From a candidate division KSB1 bacterium (lineage in GTDB: Bacteria > Zhuqueibacterota > Zhuqueibacteria > Zhuqueibacterales > Zhuqueibacteraceae): a stretch of DNA of 64,000 bases. The first letter of the stretch is position 1. The number at the start of each line of letters is the position of its first letter. This document shows, one piece after another, positions 10,254 through 19,738 of this stretch. Location: the NCBI GenBank assembly GCA_034506175.1, contig JAPDQB010000013.1:1-64000 (forward strand). Reading direction: 5' to 3'. The notes beneath the pieces were generated by a model. It ran no database searches, was not told where the DNA came from, and saw nothing but the letters and a program-made list of their open reading frames with translations. The translations under genes were made by a program, and so were the position numbers.

Positions 10254-11611
10254 ACCGTAAAATCCAGCGCAAATTCAATCGTCGTACAAAAGCCGGCAAA
10301 GCTGCGGGCGATCTTCTCGCGTTCTTCTTCGCTCAAGCCTTCGAATTGCGTCCAATCCTGTGCCAAACGCAACCGAGTTGAATCCGCGATCGCTTCCAAC
10401 GGCCGTTCGTCGCCCTTGTTGTTTTTGAACATCACCGGCAGCCACTGGCGCCCGAAGCGCACGTGCAGGCGCTCGTCGACGCAGTCGATCTCCGGCAGCA
10501 TGGCGCTGCGTGGATCGTTGAATTTTAAAAACGGCGCGATGCTGCCTTTTTTGCGCGTGAAGCTGCACGCCTCGCCGACCATGGTCAATTCCGCAAAATA
10601 ATCCTCCAGCGCCTCCAAGCGGCTGCCATAGTGCGGCCAGTGAAAATCCTCGATGTCGTAACCCAGCTCGCGCAAGCGGCGCAAACCCATCAGCGAATGC
10701 CGGCATTCATCCCAAATGTGGCGCGAAAAATCGACAAAGAAATCCAGCGGCATGTTCCGAATGCCGTAAAAAATGTAACACATCGGATCGATCACCTGCC
10801 ATTCGGTGGCATTGTGATAAATGATTTCTTTCAATGTGAGGTAAAATGGATCTTCAGTCTTGTTGAGTGGAAAGCGATCCATCACTTTGAAGCGCGGATC
10901 TTGTTGCGGTTTGAGCGGCGCCGGGCCGGCCGGCTCGCGAACCGGACTCGGCGGCATGGCGTTTTCACTCCAAGCCGGCTCGACGTTCGCAACGCCGCCC
11001 AGTAGATTAATGCAATGCCGCACAAACTCGCGCCAGCGCTTGATCTGCGCAAAAAGCTCGGGGTTGAATTTGGCGTGCTGCAACAGATCGACCGCCCACA
11101 TCAACTGCCGCTGTTTCTCTGGAATCAGACCTTCCAAAATATAAATCGTCGGGGCATCGAAAATCGGATCGCAGTGATCGCGATAATCCTGATACGCCTG
11201 CAGCAAATCGCGCTTGATCTCGAAATAAAAAGCGCTGAGAAAACTTGCCGCGCTGTCCGCCGCGCCGATGGCCGTAATGAATCTTGACAAAGTTGGCGAT
11301 GGCGTGATTTCAGCCGCTCCGCCGGGCAATTCCCGCAACCGCTCGCGCAAGCGGCGAATATGCTGCATGTCTTCGTGCATTCGCTGGGGAATTTGCGTTT
11401 TCCACTCATAACTTGCGCAGGCCGGCACCCAACCCGCCAACAAACGCGTCAACGCAAACTCGAGGCTGATGAAATGTCGGAGCCTGGCGACGTGGTCTTT
11501 CGGACGAAGCCACGGGACTTCACCCCACAATGTTTCGATTTCGGCATCAGAAAGATTTTCGCTGAGCTCGAGGCCTTTGATTTTGGGATGGGATTTGTCG
11601 ACGGCAAGCAT
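10232..11611 (-). CDS. Ferritin-like (DUF455-type) protein
   Basis: A 459-residue soluble protein without signal peptide. Two helical segments carry metal-ligand patterns of a ferritin-like diiron fold: [14 protein letters not shown] near residue 75 and [16 protein letters not shown] near residue 285. Conserved aromatic/His-rich motifs lie around residues 310-320 (FHWPHYG) and 395-405 ([12 protein letters not shown]). The family is usually annotated as DUF455 or as a hypothetical ferritin-like protein. Its substrate is not known to me. The start is supported by AAGGAGA eight bases upstream. It is convergent with purE (22-base overlap). Function as an oxygenase or oxidase is only a possibility. 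Confidence 0.65.
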   Translation of the reverse strand: MLAVDKSHPKIKGLELSENLSDAEIETLWGEVPWLRPKDHVARLRHFISLEFALTRLLAGWVPACASYEWKTQIPQRMHEDMQHIRRLRERLRELPGGAAEITPSPTLSRFITAIGAADSAASFLSAFYFEIKRDLLQAYQDYRDHCDPIFDAPTIYILEGLIPEKQRQLMWAVDLLQHAKFNPELFAQIKRWREFVRHCINLLGGVANVEPAWSENAMPPSPVREPAGPAPLKPQQDPRFKVMDRFPLNKTEDPFYLTLKEIIYHNATEWQVIDPMCYIFYGIRNMPLDFFVDFSRHIWDECRHSLMGLRRLRELGYDIEDFHWPHYGSRLEALEDYFAELTMVGEACSFTRKKGSIAPFLKFNDPRSAMLPEIDCVDERLHVRFGRQWLPVMFKNNKGDERPLEAIADSTRLRLAQDWTQFEGLSEEEREKIARSFAGFCTTIEFALDFTVYESRKP

Positions 11612-11941
11612 TGGTGTTTCTCCTTTTCGATTAATAATTTTACAGATAATAATTCATTTTAATGACAAATTCAAGGCAACTATTCAACTCGTGCTTTCAC
11701 AGAAGCAAAAACTGCAAGTGGATAAAACGGATTGAGCAGATCATGATTCGACCAAACAAACTTCTTTAATCCGCTCGATCTGATCGATCCGCTTACAAAT
11801 AATAGCAGCTGAAAAGTTACGATCAAGATGAATTTAAAAAAGAAGGCGAAACACATCTAGATGGTCTCGGTTGCAGCGAGACGAGGGGAAAATAAAATCG
11901 GCGCCCCCCAAACGGTGAGATAAAATTAAAACGATGGCGTG
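11612..11941. other. Gene-free 330-base gap
   Basis: The gap separates two minus-strand genes and is AT-richer than the surroundings. It holds an imperfect inverted repeat (about 11720-11795) built on the words CGGATTGAGCAGATC and its near-complement around ATCCGCTCGATCTGAT, likely a degenerate intergenic hairpin repeat. No ORF or RNA gene is supported. Confidence 0.4.
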
Positions 11942-13159
11942 CTAATGAAGCAGAATATCGTCAGCGGCGGTTGCTCCGTTGTGGCCGTTTTCATTTGTCA
12001 TCGGTAATTCGGCGACGGCGGCATTGTCGTGGTTTTCCGAGTTCGCAAATAAGAGCCGTAAATTCGAAGAGGGCCTGCAATCAATCGGCGCGGTGTCGTT
12101 TAAAATATCGAACAACGCCAGTTGGTTGGGCGCCGCAGAAGCTTCCAGCGCCGCACCTGCCGTTATGCGCGCCAGCCGTTGATTGGCTTCCTGCTGATTG
12201 GCGATCACTTGCTGCAAGCGAAGGTTCAGCTCGTGCAATTGCGCCAGAATCGCCGGCAAATCATCATGGCCGTTGTTCGACACCACCGCCGGCAAATTGG
12301 CCGTCGAGGCCGCCGGCGCGTCCGGCCCGGGTGTTTCGCTGAAATCTTGCTGCCGGGCCGTGTCTTCGCTGGCGGTCGGGCTGTCAACATCAACCGCCGG
12401 CGCGGAGGGTTGGAGATGCTGCAAATGCGGAAAAGCCATCGCCATGGTTTTCGCTTCGACTTTTTGAAAACGCCGGCGCTGCGACCACGTCATCAGCCAG
12501 CTCAATCCACCGAACAAAAAAATGAGCAGAATCGCCAGCGCGACATAAAAAATTCCAAACGAGCTTGCGCCGGTTGCCTTGGCGGGAGCTTCCAGGCTTG
12601 CCGGCGATGCCGCTTGCGAGCTGTCGGCAGTAAAAGTTGAAACTAAATTTGAATCGGCTTGCGAGGCAACCATTGGCGCCAATTTTTCATCGAGACGGAA
12701 CTCGAGCGTCGCCACTCCGCTTAATTTGGCGGCGTGATCCAAATTTTGATAATGAATTTTGATCACTGGCGGCTGCGTCGAGGCCGTGAAGCTCTGCCGC
12801 GCCAAACGAATCTGCAAAGGAACAAAAGAAAGAATCTTCAACGAATCGCGCTGCAGCGCCCATTGATAACGGGGAATGGTGGCGAAACGTACGGCGGTAT
12901 TGGCTTCAAACCAGCACACATAACGTTGAAATTTGCATGAATCCGGCACTGCCACCGTCACAACGGCTTCGACGCTGTCGCCCCAAATCGTCTCGGTGTC
13001 AAGCCGGAGACATGCCTGCGGCGAAAGCACCAGGCGCTTTTCCGGCGCCGGTGCGGTGAAATCTTTTTTTTCAACCGCCGCCCGAGGATTTCCAGGCAAA
13101 AGCAATATAAAAAAAATGGTGATATGTCCAAAAGGCAAAAACTGTTTCGTCCTGTTCAT
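11942..13159 (-). CDS. Membrane-anchored protein with exported N-terminal domain
   Basis: A 405-residue protein of unknown function. The start MNRTKQFLP is chosen because GAGGA lies six bases upstream. It has a signal peptide (about residues 1-28), an exported beta-rich domain (about 30-175) and a Ser/Ala-rich linker (about 175-205). One membrane helix follows (about 210-230) with an RRRF stop-transfer sequence, then a cytoplasmic tail. The tail contains a proline/aspartate-rich stretch and a short coiled coil (about 310-345, LHELNLRLQQVIANQQEANQ). The architecture suggests an outside-to-inside or anchoring role. I do not recognise the family. It is flanked by the ATP-grasp-like gene upstream on the same strand. 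Confidence 0.6.
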   Translation of the reverse strand: MNRTKQFLPFGHITIFFILLLPGNPRAAVEKKDFTAPAPEKRLVLSPQACLRLDTETIWGDSVEAVVTVAVPDSCKFQRYVCWFEANTAVRFATIPRYQWALQRDSLKILSFVPLQIRLARQSFTASTQPPVIKIHYQNLDHAAKLSGVATLEFRLDEKLAPMVASQADSNLVSTFTADSSQAASPASLEAPAKATGASSFGIFYVALAILLIFLFGGLSWLMTWSQRRRFQKVEAKTMAMAFPHLQHLQPSAPAVDVDSPTASEDTARQQDFSETPGPDAPAASTANLPAVVSNNGHDDLPAILAQLHELNLRLQQVIANQQEANQRLARITAGAALEASAAPNQLALFDILNDTAPIDCRPSSNLRLLFANSENHDNAAVAELPMTNENGHNGATAADDILLH

Positions 13160-13290
13160 ACCGATCCTCAAAACGAAGCATCATATTTTTGTAAAAACGA
13201 TCGCTACGAGTATAAAATATTATATGGGAGGAGGCTTTTTTTCGCGGAAAGCGCGGCGAAAAATTATTGGCGGAGCCGGGTAAGACTAAA

Positions 13291-14478
13291 TCATTTGCAA
13301 CGTTCAAACAAACAGCACGAGGCACCGACCCAGGTTTTGTTCTTGTTGAAATCGACGCCGAGCATTTTGCCCTGGCTGAGGCGGGCGAGTGTGGTGACGG
13401 CGAGAGGCTTGTCGAGCCACAAAAACATCAAGCGGATTTCGACTTTGCTGGCAGCGTCCGGTGTTTTGATCACCGGGCCGTATTCAATTTTTTCCTGCAG
13501 GAGAAAGTTCGCGCGTTCCGCCGGCGGAATCGCTTCGAGGTCGGCGGCAGTGACGTCGATTTTAACGCCGCTGCCGGCAAAAGAGAACAGCGGCTTCAAA
13601 ACATAATTTTCCAAATTTTCGGGATAATGCGGCAATTGATGCAGAAAATACGCTCGTGGCGCGTGGCGATGCCGCACGTACGGCAGCGAAAACTTGCTCA
13701 GGCGGAAATACCAATTCGGATGGCCGGCCCATTCCACCTCGAGGTCGTCGCGAAAATCAAAATCAATTGTGACATTCTTTTTGACAAATTCATCAACGAT
13801 GACACGGTTGTAAATGCGGTGAATGGGAATTTCTTTGCCGTTGCGGCGATAGAATAATTTCCTGCCACGTTTTTTGATTTCGGTGATGCAAACGGCTTTG
13901 ACGCCGGTAAAACGCTCGGTGCAAACGAAATCGCAGGCGGTTTTTTGCTGCTCCGGCTCAATTTCCAGAAGAATGACGTTTTCGGGATCGTGGCCGCGCA
14001 GCAAGGCTTGTTTGAGCAGGGCGACGTAATTTTCAACCGTAAGGCCGTTCAGCAGAAATTCCAAATGCGACAAATCAAAGGCGCGACGAAAAGTTTGCGT
14101 CAGCACAATTTGAAAACCGTAGAGGGAGGGAAAACCTTGCAGCTCGATGAGCTGCGGCGAGAGCTTGCCGTTGGCGTCGCGGGTGACGGCAAAGTCCACC
14201 TGCATAAAAAGCGGGTGCGGCTCGTCGTTGGGAACGCGATAACGCGCCGGCACCGCGCGCTCGGATTCGCGGCGATAGTCGGGCGTGTCGAGCTGCGCAA
14301 GAATTTCCATCGCCGACTGCTGCATCTCATGCAGCAATTCTTTCGGCAAAAAAACCGGCGTCTCGCAAACGCGAAAATCGATCTTGGCGCCGACGGCTTC
14401 ATCCAGGGCGCGCAGAAACGCGTGATATTTTTCTTCGGTGAATTGCGCGTTGAATCGCTCGCGCAGAGATGAAATCAT
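13291..14478 (-). CDS. ATP-grasp-like protein of unknown substrate
   Basis: A 395-residue cytosolic protein. The ATG at 14478 is preceded by AAGGAG eight bases upstream and overlaps a TGA as ATGA, so translation was coupled to the ATPase gene upstream. The C-terminal half shows ATP-grasp-like features. NYVLKPLFSFAGSGVKI (about residues 300-316) looks like the glycine-rich lid, LLQEKIEYG (about 340) like the second nucleotide-binding strand, and KVEIRLMFLWL (about 355) like the metal-binding strand. The N-terminal half carries EPHPLFMQVDFAV and LIELQGFPSLYGFQ motifs. Some glutathionylspermidine-synthase-like or tubulin-ligase-like ATP-grasp proteins look similar, but I cannot name the substrate. 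Confidence 0.55.
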   Translation of the reverse strand: MISSLRERFNAQFTEEKYHAFLRALDEAVGAKIDFRVCETPVFLPKELLHEMQQSAMEILAQLDTPDYRRESERAVPARYRVPNDEPHPLFMQVDFAVTRDANGKLSPQLIELQGFPSLYGFQIVLTQTFRRAFDLSHLEFLLNGLTVENYVALLKQALLRGHDPENVILLEIEPEQQKTACDFVCTERFTGVKAVCITEIKKRGRKLFYRRNGKEIPIHRIYNRVIVDEFVKKNVTIDFDFRDDLEVEWAGHPNWYFRLSKFSLPYVRHRHAPRAYFLHQLPHYPENLENYVLKPLFSFAGSGVKIDVTAADLEAIPPAERANFLLQEKIEYGPVIKTPDAASKVEIRLMFLWLDKPLAVTTLARLSQGKMLGVDFNKNKTWVGASCCLFERCK

Positions 14479-15342
14479 ATTTGCAGCTCCTTTTGCAAGC
14501 TCTGCAGCCAAATATAAAGGCGAACCATGCGGACATTAAAAATATACTCGCTCTGCAGCTCGCCGGAACGCAAAACTCCCAACCGCTTCATTTTTTGCAG
14601 AAAGTTGTTAAATTTCTTCTTCGGCCATTCGCGCGATCGTGACCACCTCGAAGATTCGTCCCACCGGCTCATGCTGCGCAATCAATTGCCGCCGCCGCTG
14701 TTCGACTCCGCACAACATCAGGAGAAGAGGCAACGCCGGCTTCTCCAGTGAAATGGCGGCATTGGAATCGACAATTCCTTTCAAAAAATAAGCAAATTTC
14801 GGATTGCCGGCGATGCCGTTAATTTCGTCCAAAACCAAAAAGACGCCGCGCGTGCCATCGCTGCGAACGCATTCGAGCGTTTGCCTCAAAAAAGGCAAAA
14901 GGCCGCGAGTGACGTTGGGCGCTTCTTTACGAAGGGCGTCGGCATGAACGGTCACCCCGAAAAGGCTCTGTTCGCCGACAAACTTGGCCATGCCTTCACG
15001 AATTTTTTCGCCAAGCGTCGGGTTGTAAACGCCGGAACGGAATGTCGCCTCCAGCACCGCCGCGCCGACATCATCCATGCTTTCGGCGCTTTCGAGCGTG
15101 GCATAAATTCCCAACAGCCCGTGATTCCGTTCGGCCAGCCACTGGGTAAAATGAGCCACTGAAGTCTTGCCGATTCCATACTCGCCTTCTAGAAAGACCG
15201 AAACCGGCTTTCCGGCTGCGACTTGACCAACGGCGCGCGTCATAATGTGCTGGAGTTGCGTCGATCTTCCGATAAAAAATTCTACCGGCACGGGTTGGTC
15301 CGGAAAAAACGGGCTTCGTCCTTTGTTTTCAATGCTATTCAT
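14475..15342 (-). pseudogene. AAA/Orc1-like ATPase with lid region deleted and frame lost
   Basis: The first frame (14608-15342, 244 codons) gives an intact P-loop core. It has the Walker A GEYGIGKTSVAHF near residue 52, Walker B VFLVLDEING near 168 and the sensor segment LLLMLCGVE near 205, then stops right after ARMAEEEI. The shifted frame immediately continues as FNNFLQKMKRLGVLRSGE and ends in YIFNVRMVRLYIWLQS, which looks like the C-terminal winged helix of archaeal-type/Orc1-like ATPases. The roughly 100 residues of lid and linker expected between these parts are absent. The remnant's stop codon still overlaps the downstream ATG as ATGA, which argues that this end was the authentic one. 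The truncated product may be non-functional. Confidence 0.7.
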
Positions 15343-15402
15343 AATAAAAGAATATAAACAAACCCGATGCGAAAATCAAGCAGAGAGATTTTCCTTTCTG
15401 GT

Positions 15403-15775
15403 TTACGGTATCCTCACCGGCAGCTTCGCATGCGAAGAAAACTGTTTCGAACGAAACACCCGTTGCGTTGCCGTTTGATAATCCGATTCCTTCGCCAGAA
15501 AAATGTTCTCGACATACTTTTGATGTCTTTCGGATAGTTCTCGGGATAAACATCGATCACCTTCACAATCCAATCGCATGAAAATAAAGATTGCGCATGA
15601 CGAAATTTTGGCGCGGCGGCCATTGCTCGTAAGCCTGCCAGGTGTTCGAGCCGATTTGAAATGTGTGCGCCTCCTTCATCTCAAAGGCGCCCTTGCCTTT
15701 CAATAAGTAGGCAAACCACGGCGCTTGAATTTTTTCGCGAAAATGTTTGCTCGTGGCGTTTTCAAAATCGGAATC
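15403..15775 (-). pseudogene. Remnant of CocE/NonD-family alpha/beta hydrolase (C-terminal part)
   Basis: Three pieces in different frames correspond in order to the C-terminal half of a CocE/NonD hydrolase of the glutaryl-7-ACA acylase type. First comes NATSKHFREKIQAPWFAYLL followed by FQIGSNTWQAYEQWPP (about 15570-15770). Next is SDWIVKVIDVYPENYPKD (about 15530-15590), the start of the jelly-roll domain. Last is VENIFLAKESDYQTATQRVF, ending at the TAA at 15403. Residues that should separate the pieces are missing, so the gene decayed through at least two internal deletions. Nothing of the catalytic N-terminal domain is left. Confidence 0.75.
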
Positions 15776-15884
15776 AGAACCGTCTGCTAAGCTCCCGCGG
15801 AGGGTAGAAATGAGAGATGAGTGATTTGCCATGCATTCGGCGGGAAAAAGTAGCCGGCCGTCTTGGCTGCAAACAAGAGGGTTG

Positions 15885-16568
15885 TTACTTCTTCGCAGCA
15901 ACCCGCACCGTGTCCGTCACTGTTTGTTGAATGTAAATCACATCATAAACCGGCTTTTCGATGTAAATCGTATCGGCACGGGTGTAGAACATCATGTCAT
16001 GGGCGAATTGATCCTTGGGATTGAGCACCTTGAGCAATTCATCTTCCTGAAAGCCCCAAATTTGTAATGAGGCGGTGCCATTTTCAGAACCATCAAAATC
16101 AAATTGCAGCGTCAAGCGGCGGCCAACGTAATTCTTTTCGACAAGGCGAACCAGGCCATTGAACATGGAGATGGCAGCCGGAAAATTCGAGCGCGCGGTG
16201 TATTCGCTGTTTTTGCCGCGTTCGGCCACGACTTCAATGAAGCTGCTGCGCTTCCAGTTGCGCATCACCGCCAGGGCGGTGTCAGATTGGCTCAAACTGA
16301 AGAGCTGCTTGGAGGGATAGACTTCCAGCACGTCTTTTTCATTGAAGCCGTCGCCGAGAACGTCGATCACTTCGATGCTGTCGATTTTTTGCTCGGGAAT
16401 GAAATATTGCTCGACGAAAAAGTTGATCGTCTCGCGGTCTTTGATGGTCGCCACCGGCACGGTTTTGCGCGTCACCAGCACTTGATTGGGCAATTGCGCC
16501 GCCGCGGGACGACTGAATATTATTGCAGGCAACAAAAAAAATATCAAGCCGATACTTTTCAGTTTCAT
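15885..16568 (-). CDS. Exported protein of unknown function (end of ExbB/D cassette)
   Basis: A 227-residue protein with a signal peptide (MKLKSIGLIFFLLPAIIFS, cut near PAAAQ). The start is supported by GGAG seven bases upstream. The mature part is mixed alpha/beta with no family that I recognise. It ends in a repetitive Thr/Val/Tyr-rich stretch (DTIYIEKPVYDVIYIQQ) seen in some Bacteroidota periplasmic proteins. It is the last gene in the row of co-oriented genes 15.9-28.3 kb, 77 bases after the TPR lipoprotein, and may belong to that envelope system. Its 3' end runs to just upstream of the hydrolase remnant. Confidence 0.6.
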   Translation of the reverse strand: MKLKSIGLIFFLLPAIIFSRPAAAQLPNQVLVTRKTVPVATIKDRETINFFVEQYFIPEQKIDSIEVIDVLGDGFNEKDVLEVYPSKQLFSLSQSDTALAVMRNWKRSSFIEVVAERGKNSEYTARSNFPAAISMFNGLVRLVEKNYVGRRLTLQFDFDGSENGTASLQIWGFQEDELLKVLNPKDQFAHDMMFYTRADTIYIEKPVYDVIYIQQTVTDTVRVAAKK

Positions 16569-16645
16569 GTATTCACTCCGCCATTCGTCACACAATAAAA
16601 TATCGCCGCCGGATAAAAATCCATTGGCAATAAAACTTGGATACT

Positions 16646-18175
16646 CTACTGCATCGCCCGGAGTTTGTCAAAATAACTTCTGGCTTTGTCAACCTGCCCG
16701 GAACGGCGATAACCATCCACCAGCAGCTTGTAAAGATTTTGCAATTCTTCCGGCGTTAATTGCGATGACAACGACACGGCTTTCTCGCCGTTCGCAATAA
16801 CGAGCTGCGGATTGGCGCTCGCCAAATCCGCCATGAACATGTAGCTTCTGCCGCGCCCGCTCCACTCGATCTCGGCGGCTTGCGAAAAATAGGTGTAGGC
16901 CAGTCGGCGGTCGCTACGCAGCGTATCGATACCCATGTTATAACACATGGCGCCATAGGCTTCGAAATAATTCTGGTAGCCCGCTTCCAGCGGCGCGCCG
17001 CCGGCGCCTTTGGGAATGGTTTGAATCACTTCGTACAACCGCGACACCGCGCTGGCTTTGCGGTCAAGATTTCTATATTCAATCGTTGCGTAGGCCCAGC
17101 TCATCTCGTCCCTGGCGCGTTTGGTTTTGAGAATGCGATGAATCAGCTCTTCATAAATTTTGCCGGCGGCTTCGAACTGGCCACGACTGGCCAGCGCGCT
17201 CGCAGAATCTCTCATCACTGAGCCGTAGATATTGCCGTCATCCCAGTTGATCCATTTGATATTTGACTCAATGACGGCCAGATATTCCGGATTACGGGTA
17301 AGGGTTTGGGCTTGACCAAGTTTTTGCAGCGCCAGGGGCGCCTCAAACAATCTTATCGCTGCCTGCGCCTGAAAATAAACCGCCAAGAAACGATAGGTCG
17401 TGTCGATGGTGGCCTCCACCGGCAGCGCCGGATTTTGCAACCGCCGCGGGTTGACTTCGGCAGCAGCGAGCAGCACTTCTTCGCATGTTTTGAAATTCTC
17501 CAGCGCCTGGGCCCAGTGCTGCTTGGCAAAATACGTCGAGCCGAGATTGTAGTAATGCAGATACTCGCCCGGCTCCAGACGCGCCAAAGTGCCCCAAATG
17601 TGCAGCGACTTTTCAAAGGTCATGTCTTTGGGGAAGCGCTGCGCCAGAAGTTTGTACGTCAACGCCAGATAGTTTTGCACTTGTGCATTGAACGGGTTGA
17701 GGCGCACCGACCGTTCCAAATATTTTTGTGCTTCTTTTAAATTATAGCTCGCTTGAATGATGAGGCGCTGCTCCTGCGTGCGGTCGAAGGCCTGCAAATT
17801 TTGCGCGCCTTCCTGCAATTTCAAAGCTCCGGGTATGGCTTGTTTCACCGCTGCCAGCGAATCTTCCGGTCGCACCGCGGGTGCCGGTGATTTTTTGGCG
17901 TTGTCAAGAACGATCCAAAGCGAGTCGCTCACATTATAATGTTGGCGGCCCTTCACAAACAACGAGGCAGCCTCGCGTTCGTCTTTGGTGGCGACAAACA
18001 ATCCGGCGGAAATCGAATCGGCGCGCGCTGCCACCAGTGGAGAAATTCCGGGCGGCACTTTGATCGCGCGATAGCTGCGCGCCGCGCCGCTGCCGCCGCA
18101 GCCCGCGAGACCCAGGGCCAGCCCGACGGCCGCAGGCGCGATCAAGCCCAGGCAACAAACAAAACGTGTTTTCAT
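16646..18175 (-). CDS. TPR-repeat lipoprotein
   Basis: A 509-residue lipoprotein. The signal peptide ends in the lipobox LAGC (Cys at about residue 26). The mature protein is almost wholly helical, with tetratricopeptide-like repeats best seen at residues 145-240 (LKEAQKYLERSVRLNPFNAQ, YLHYYNLGSTYFAKQHWAQA) and again near 320-380 and 430-500. It probably sits at the periplasmic face of the outer membrane as a scaffold. The ATG overlaps the stop of the upstream TonB/GldM-like gene as ATGA, a sign of coupled translation and of a common complex. TPR lipoproteins also occur in T9SS (PorW/SprE), but I see no specific SprE signature. Confidence 0.75.
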   Translation of the reverse strand: MKTRFVCCLGLIAPAAVGLALGLAGCGGSGAARSYRAIKVPPGISPLVAARADSISAGLFVATKDEREAASLFVKGRQHYNVSDSLWIVLDNAKKSPAPAVRPEDSLAAVKQAIPGALKLQEGAQNLQAFDRTQEQRLIIQASYNLKEAQKYLERSVRLNPFNAQVQNYLALTYKLLAQRFPKDMTFEKSLHIWGTLARLEPGEYLHYYNLGSTYFAKQHWAQALENFKTCEEVLLAAAEVNPRRLQNPALPVEATIDTTYRFLAVYFQAQAAIRLFEAPLALQKLGQAQTLTRNPEYLAVIESNIKWINWDDGNIYGSVMRDSASALASRGQFEAAGKIYEELIHRILKTKRARDEMSWAYATIEYRNLDRKASAVSRLYEVIQTIPKGAGGAPLEAGYQNYFEAYGAMCYNMGIDTLRSDRRLAYTYFSQAAEIEWSGRGRSYMFMADLASANPQLVIANGEKAVSLSSQLTPEELQNLYKLLVDGYRRSGQVDKARSYFDKLRAMQ

Positions 18176-19269
18176 GATTTTTTCTGGCCTCCGGCTTTGT
18201 TGGTCTTATCCCACCAGGACAAGAAAACGTTGTAAAATTTCGAGGTTTCCTGCAGCGTCGGCCTTTGCTCGAGCATGCTCACCGAGGCGACGGCGGCCGC
18301 GTCATTACGGCTGGCGATGCCCTTGCTCAAATAAAAACTTTGCTTGCGAAAACCGGTGTCGCGCAAACAAATCGCCTGCGTGCTGTCGCCCGCGGCGACG
18401 AGCAGCAGCCCGAAATCCTCCGACATCTCATTGCACAACATGAATAATTCGTAGTCGGCTTCGTTTGTGGGTATGGCCACGCGCGAGGTGATGTCGCCGG
18501 GCTTGAAGCGCATGTACTGCTTCAAGGCCGGAGGAAAGTCGTAGGGGTTTTTGCGCATCCACTCCAGCAATTCGTGAAAAAGTTTTTTGAGATCGCGCCG
18601 GTGCCAGTCTTGCGCGCCGTCTTTGTTCTTGACGATGATTTTCTCCGGGCCGGTTTTTTCAGTTTTTTTGTGATCGCTGGTGATCGGCACGGCGCGGCCG
18701 GTGGAATAACCTTCGCCGCTGGGCGAGCCGCCGTAGCCGCTTTTCGGCGTTTCGATTTTCGGCGCAAAAACGTTGCTCGAGGTGCCGAACACCGGCAAAC
18801 CGTTGGGCTGACTCCGCACCACCGGCGCATTCACCACGGGCATCTGGCTGATGCCGACGCTGATCTCGGGCATTTTCACCGACGAGGGCAGCGAGGCGCT
18901 GCGCTGCAACAATTTCAAATCTTCCGGCGCCTGATCGACGACGTGCGCCAGCGCTTGCAGCTTGGTCAAATCAATTTGCGGAATCTCGTTCGGCGCCGCA
19001 TTAGCCGGCGTCACCATCTCTTCAATCGATTTCGAGACCTGCGGTTTGCTCATTTTTTCGCGTCCCGGCAAAACCGGTTTGGGCGGCTGAAATTTGGTAA
19101 AATCGATTTCCGCAAATTTTTCGACGTTGAAACGCGGTTCGGAAAATCTCACTTGCAGCGCCGCCAGGTACAGCAGCAAAACCAAAAGGGACGTTAAAAT
19201 GTACGTCCACACCTTCTCCGGCTCGAGGCGGCGAAGCCGTCCGTACACGCTATATACCAGGCTCGACAT
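18172..19269 (-). CDS. Single-pass inner-membrane protein, TonB/GldM-like position
   Basis: A 365-residue protein with a short cytoplasmic N-terminus, one membrane helix (about residues 21-42, VWTYILTSLLVLLLYLAALQ) and a long periplasmic part. Right after the helix comes a proline-rich segment (FQPPKPVLPG), then low-complexity linkers and a folded C-terminal half (about 215-350). This is the architecture of TonB, GspL or GldM-type force-transmitting proteins, although no TonB box-binding signature is evident. It overlaps the preceding ExbD gene by 20 bases and the following lipoprotein by 4, so all three are translationally coupled. A transducer driven by the ExbB/ExbD channel is my inference. 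Confidence 0.65.
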   Translation of the reverse strand: MSSLVYSVYGRLRRLEPEKVWTYILTSLLVLLLYLAALQVRFSEPRFNVEKFAEIDFTKFQPPKPVLPGREKMSKPQVSKSIEEMVTPANAAPNEIPQIDLTKLQALAHVVDQAPEDLKLLQRSASLPSSVKMPEISVGISQMPVVNAPVVRSQPNGLPVFGTSSNVFAPKIETPKSGYGGSPSGEGYSTGRAVPITSDHKKTEKTGPEKIIVKNKDGAQDWHRRDLKKLFHELLEWMRKNPYDFPPALKQYMRFKPGDITSRVAIPTNEADYELFMLCNEMSEDFGLLLVAAGDSTQAICLRDTGFRKQSFYLSKGIASRNDAAAVASVSMLEQRPTLQETSKFYNVFLSWWDKTNKAGGQKKS

Positions 19270-19657
19270 AATTGATATTCTTCACAAAGTGGTTTCGTTC
19301 ACAAACATCCAGCACATTCACGGTCAGTTGAATCGGCGAGTTGGGATCGGGTTGAATGAGAAAGATGACGTCTTCCTGGCGGCGCAAATAACTTTGCTGC
19401 AGCCCGCGCAATACCTGCTCGATGCGAAGCAAATCCGCATCGCTGGCGACTTCCTGCGCGCCGTCGAGCACCGTATAGCGCGGACCGTCCAGCACGAGAA
19501 TCGAAACCGTCTTGAGCTGGGAGGGCGAGCTGACGGCGGCGACCTCGCGCGGCAATTTCACCTGCGTCTTGCGCTCGATATCGCTGATCGCAACGAAGCC
19601 GAACAGCATCGTCAAGGCGATATCGATGTAACGAATGATCATTCCGGTTCTGGCCAT
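19250..19657 (-). CDS. ExbD/TolR-family protein (first of two)
   Basis: A 135-residue protein with a short N-terminus, one membrane helix and a periplasmic domain, as in ExbD/TolR/MotB-like stators. The helix starts RYIDIALTMLFGFVAIS. The Asp at residue 12 sits where ExbD carries its proton-accepting aspartate (the FID pattern). The periplasmic part has the expected order: a strand (TVSILVLDGPRYTV), helix 65-90, a strand (VIFLIQPDPNSPI) and a C-terminal helix/strand. It lies directly downstream of a second ExbD gene and the ExbB-like channel, and overlaps the next gene by 20 bases. Confidence 0.8.
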   Translation of the reverse strand: MARTGMIIRYIDIALTMLFGFVAISDIERKTQVKLPREVAAVSSPSQLKTVSILVLDGPRYTVLDGAQEVASDADLLRIEQVLRGLQQSYLRRQEDVIFLIQPDPNSPIQLTVNVLDVCERNHFVKNINYVEPGI

Positions 19658-19659
19658 AG

Positions 19660-19737
19660 TCGTTTGCCGGTTGGCCTGTTAGCCCGTTTGCCAGGTATAT
19701 GATTGAACCGGCAAACGGGCAAACCGGCCACCTTCCT
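19660..19737. repeat. Inverted heptad repeat between the two exbD genes
   Basis: The 81-base spacer is made of 7-base blocks related to GTTTGCC and GGTTGGC on the left (19666-19692) and their complements GGCAAAC and GGGCAAA on the right (19711-19728), around a loop near 19693-19710. The arms can fold into a strong hairpin. The design is like the element at 32455-32520 but the unit sequence is different. Confidence 0.7.
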
Positions 19738-19738
19738 T

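Noticed and set aside
18172..19269. True TonB or GldM
   Set aside because: Topology fits, but the TonB C-terminal YP motif and GldM domains are not visible. It is described by position and topology only.
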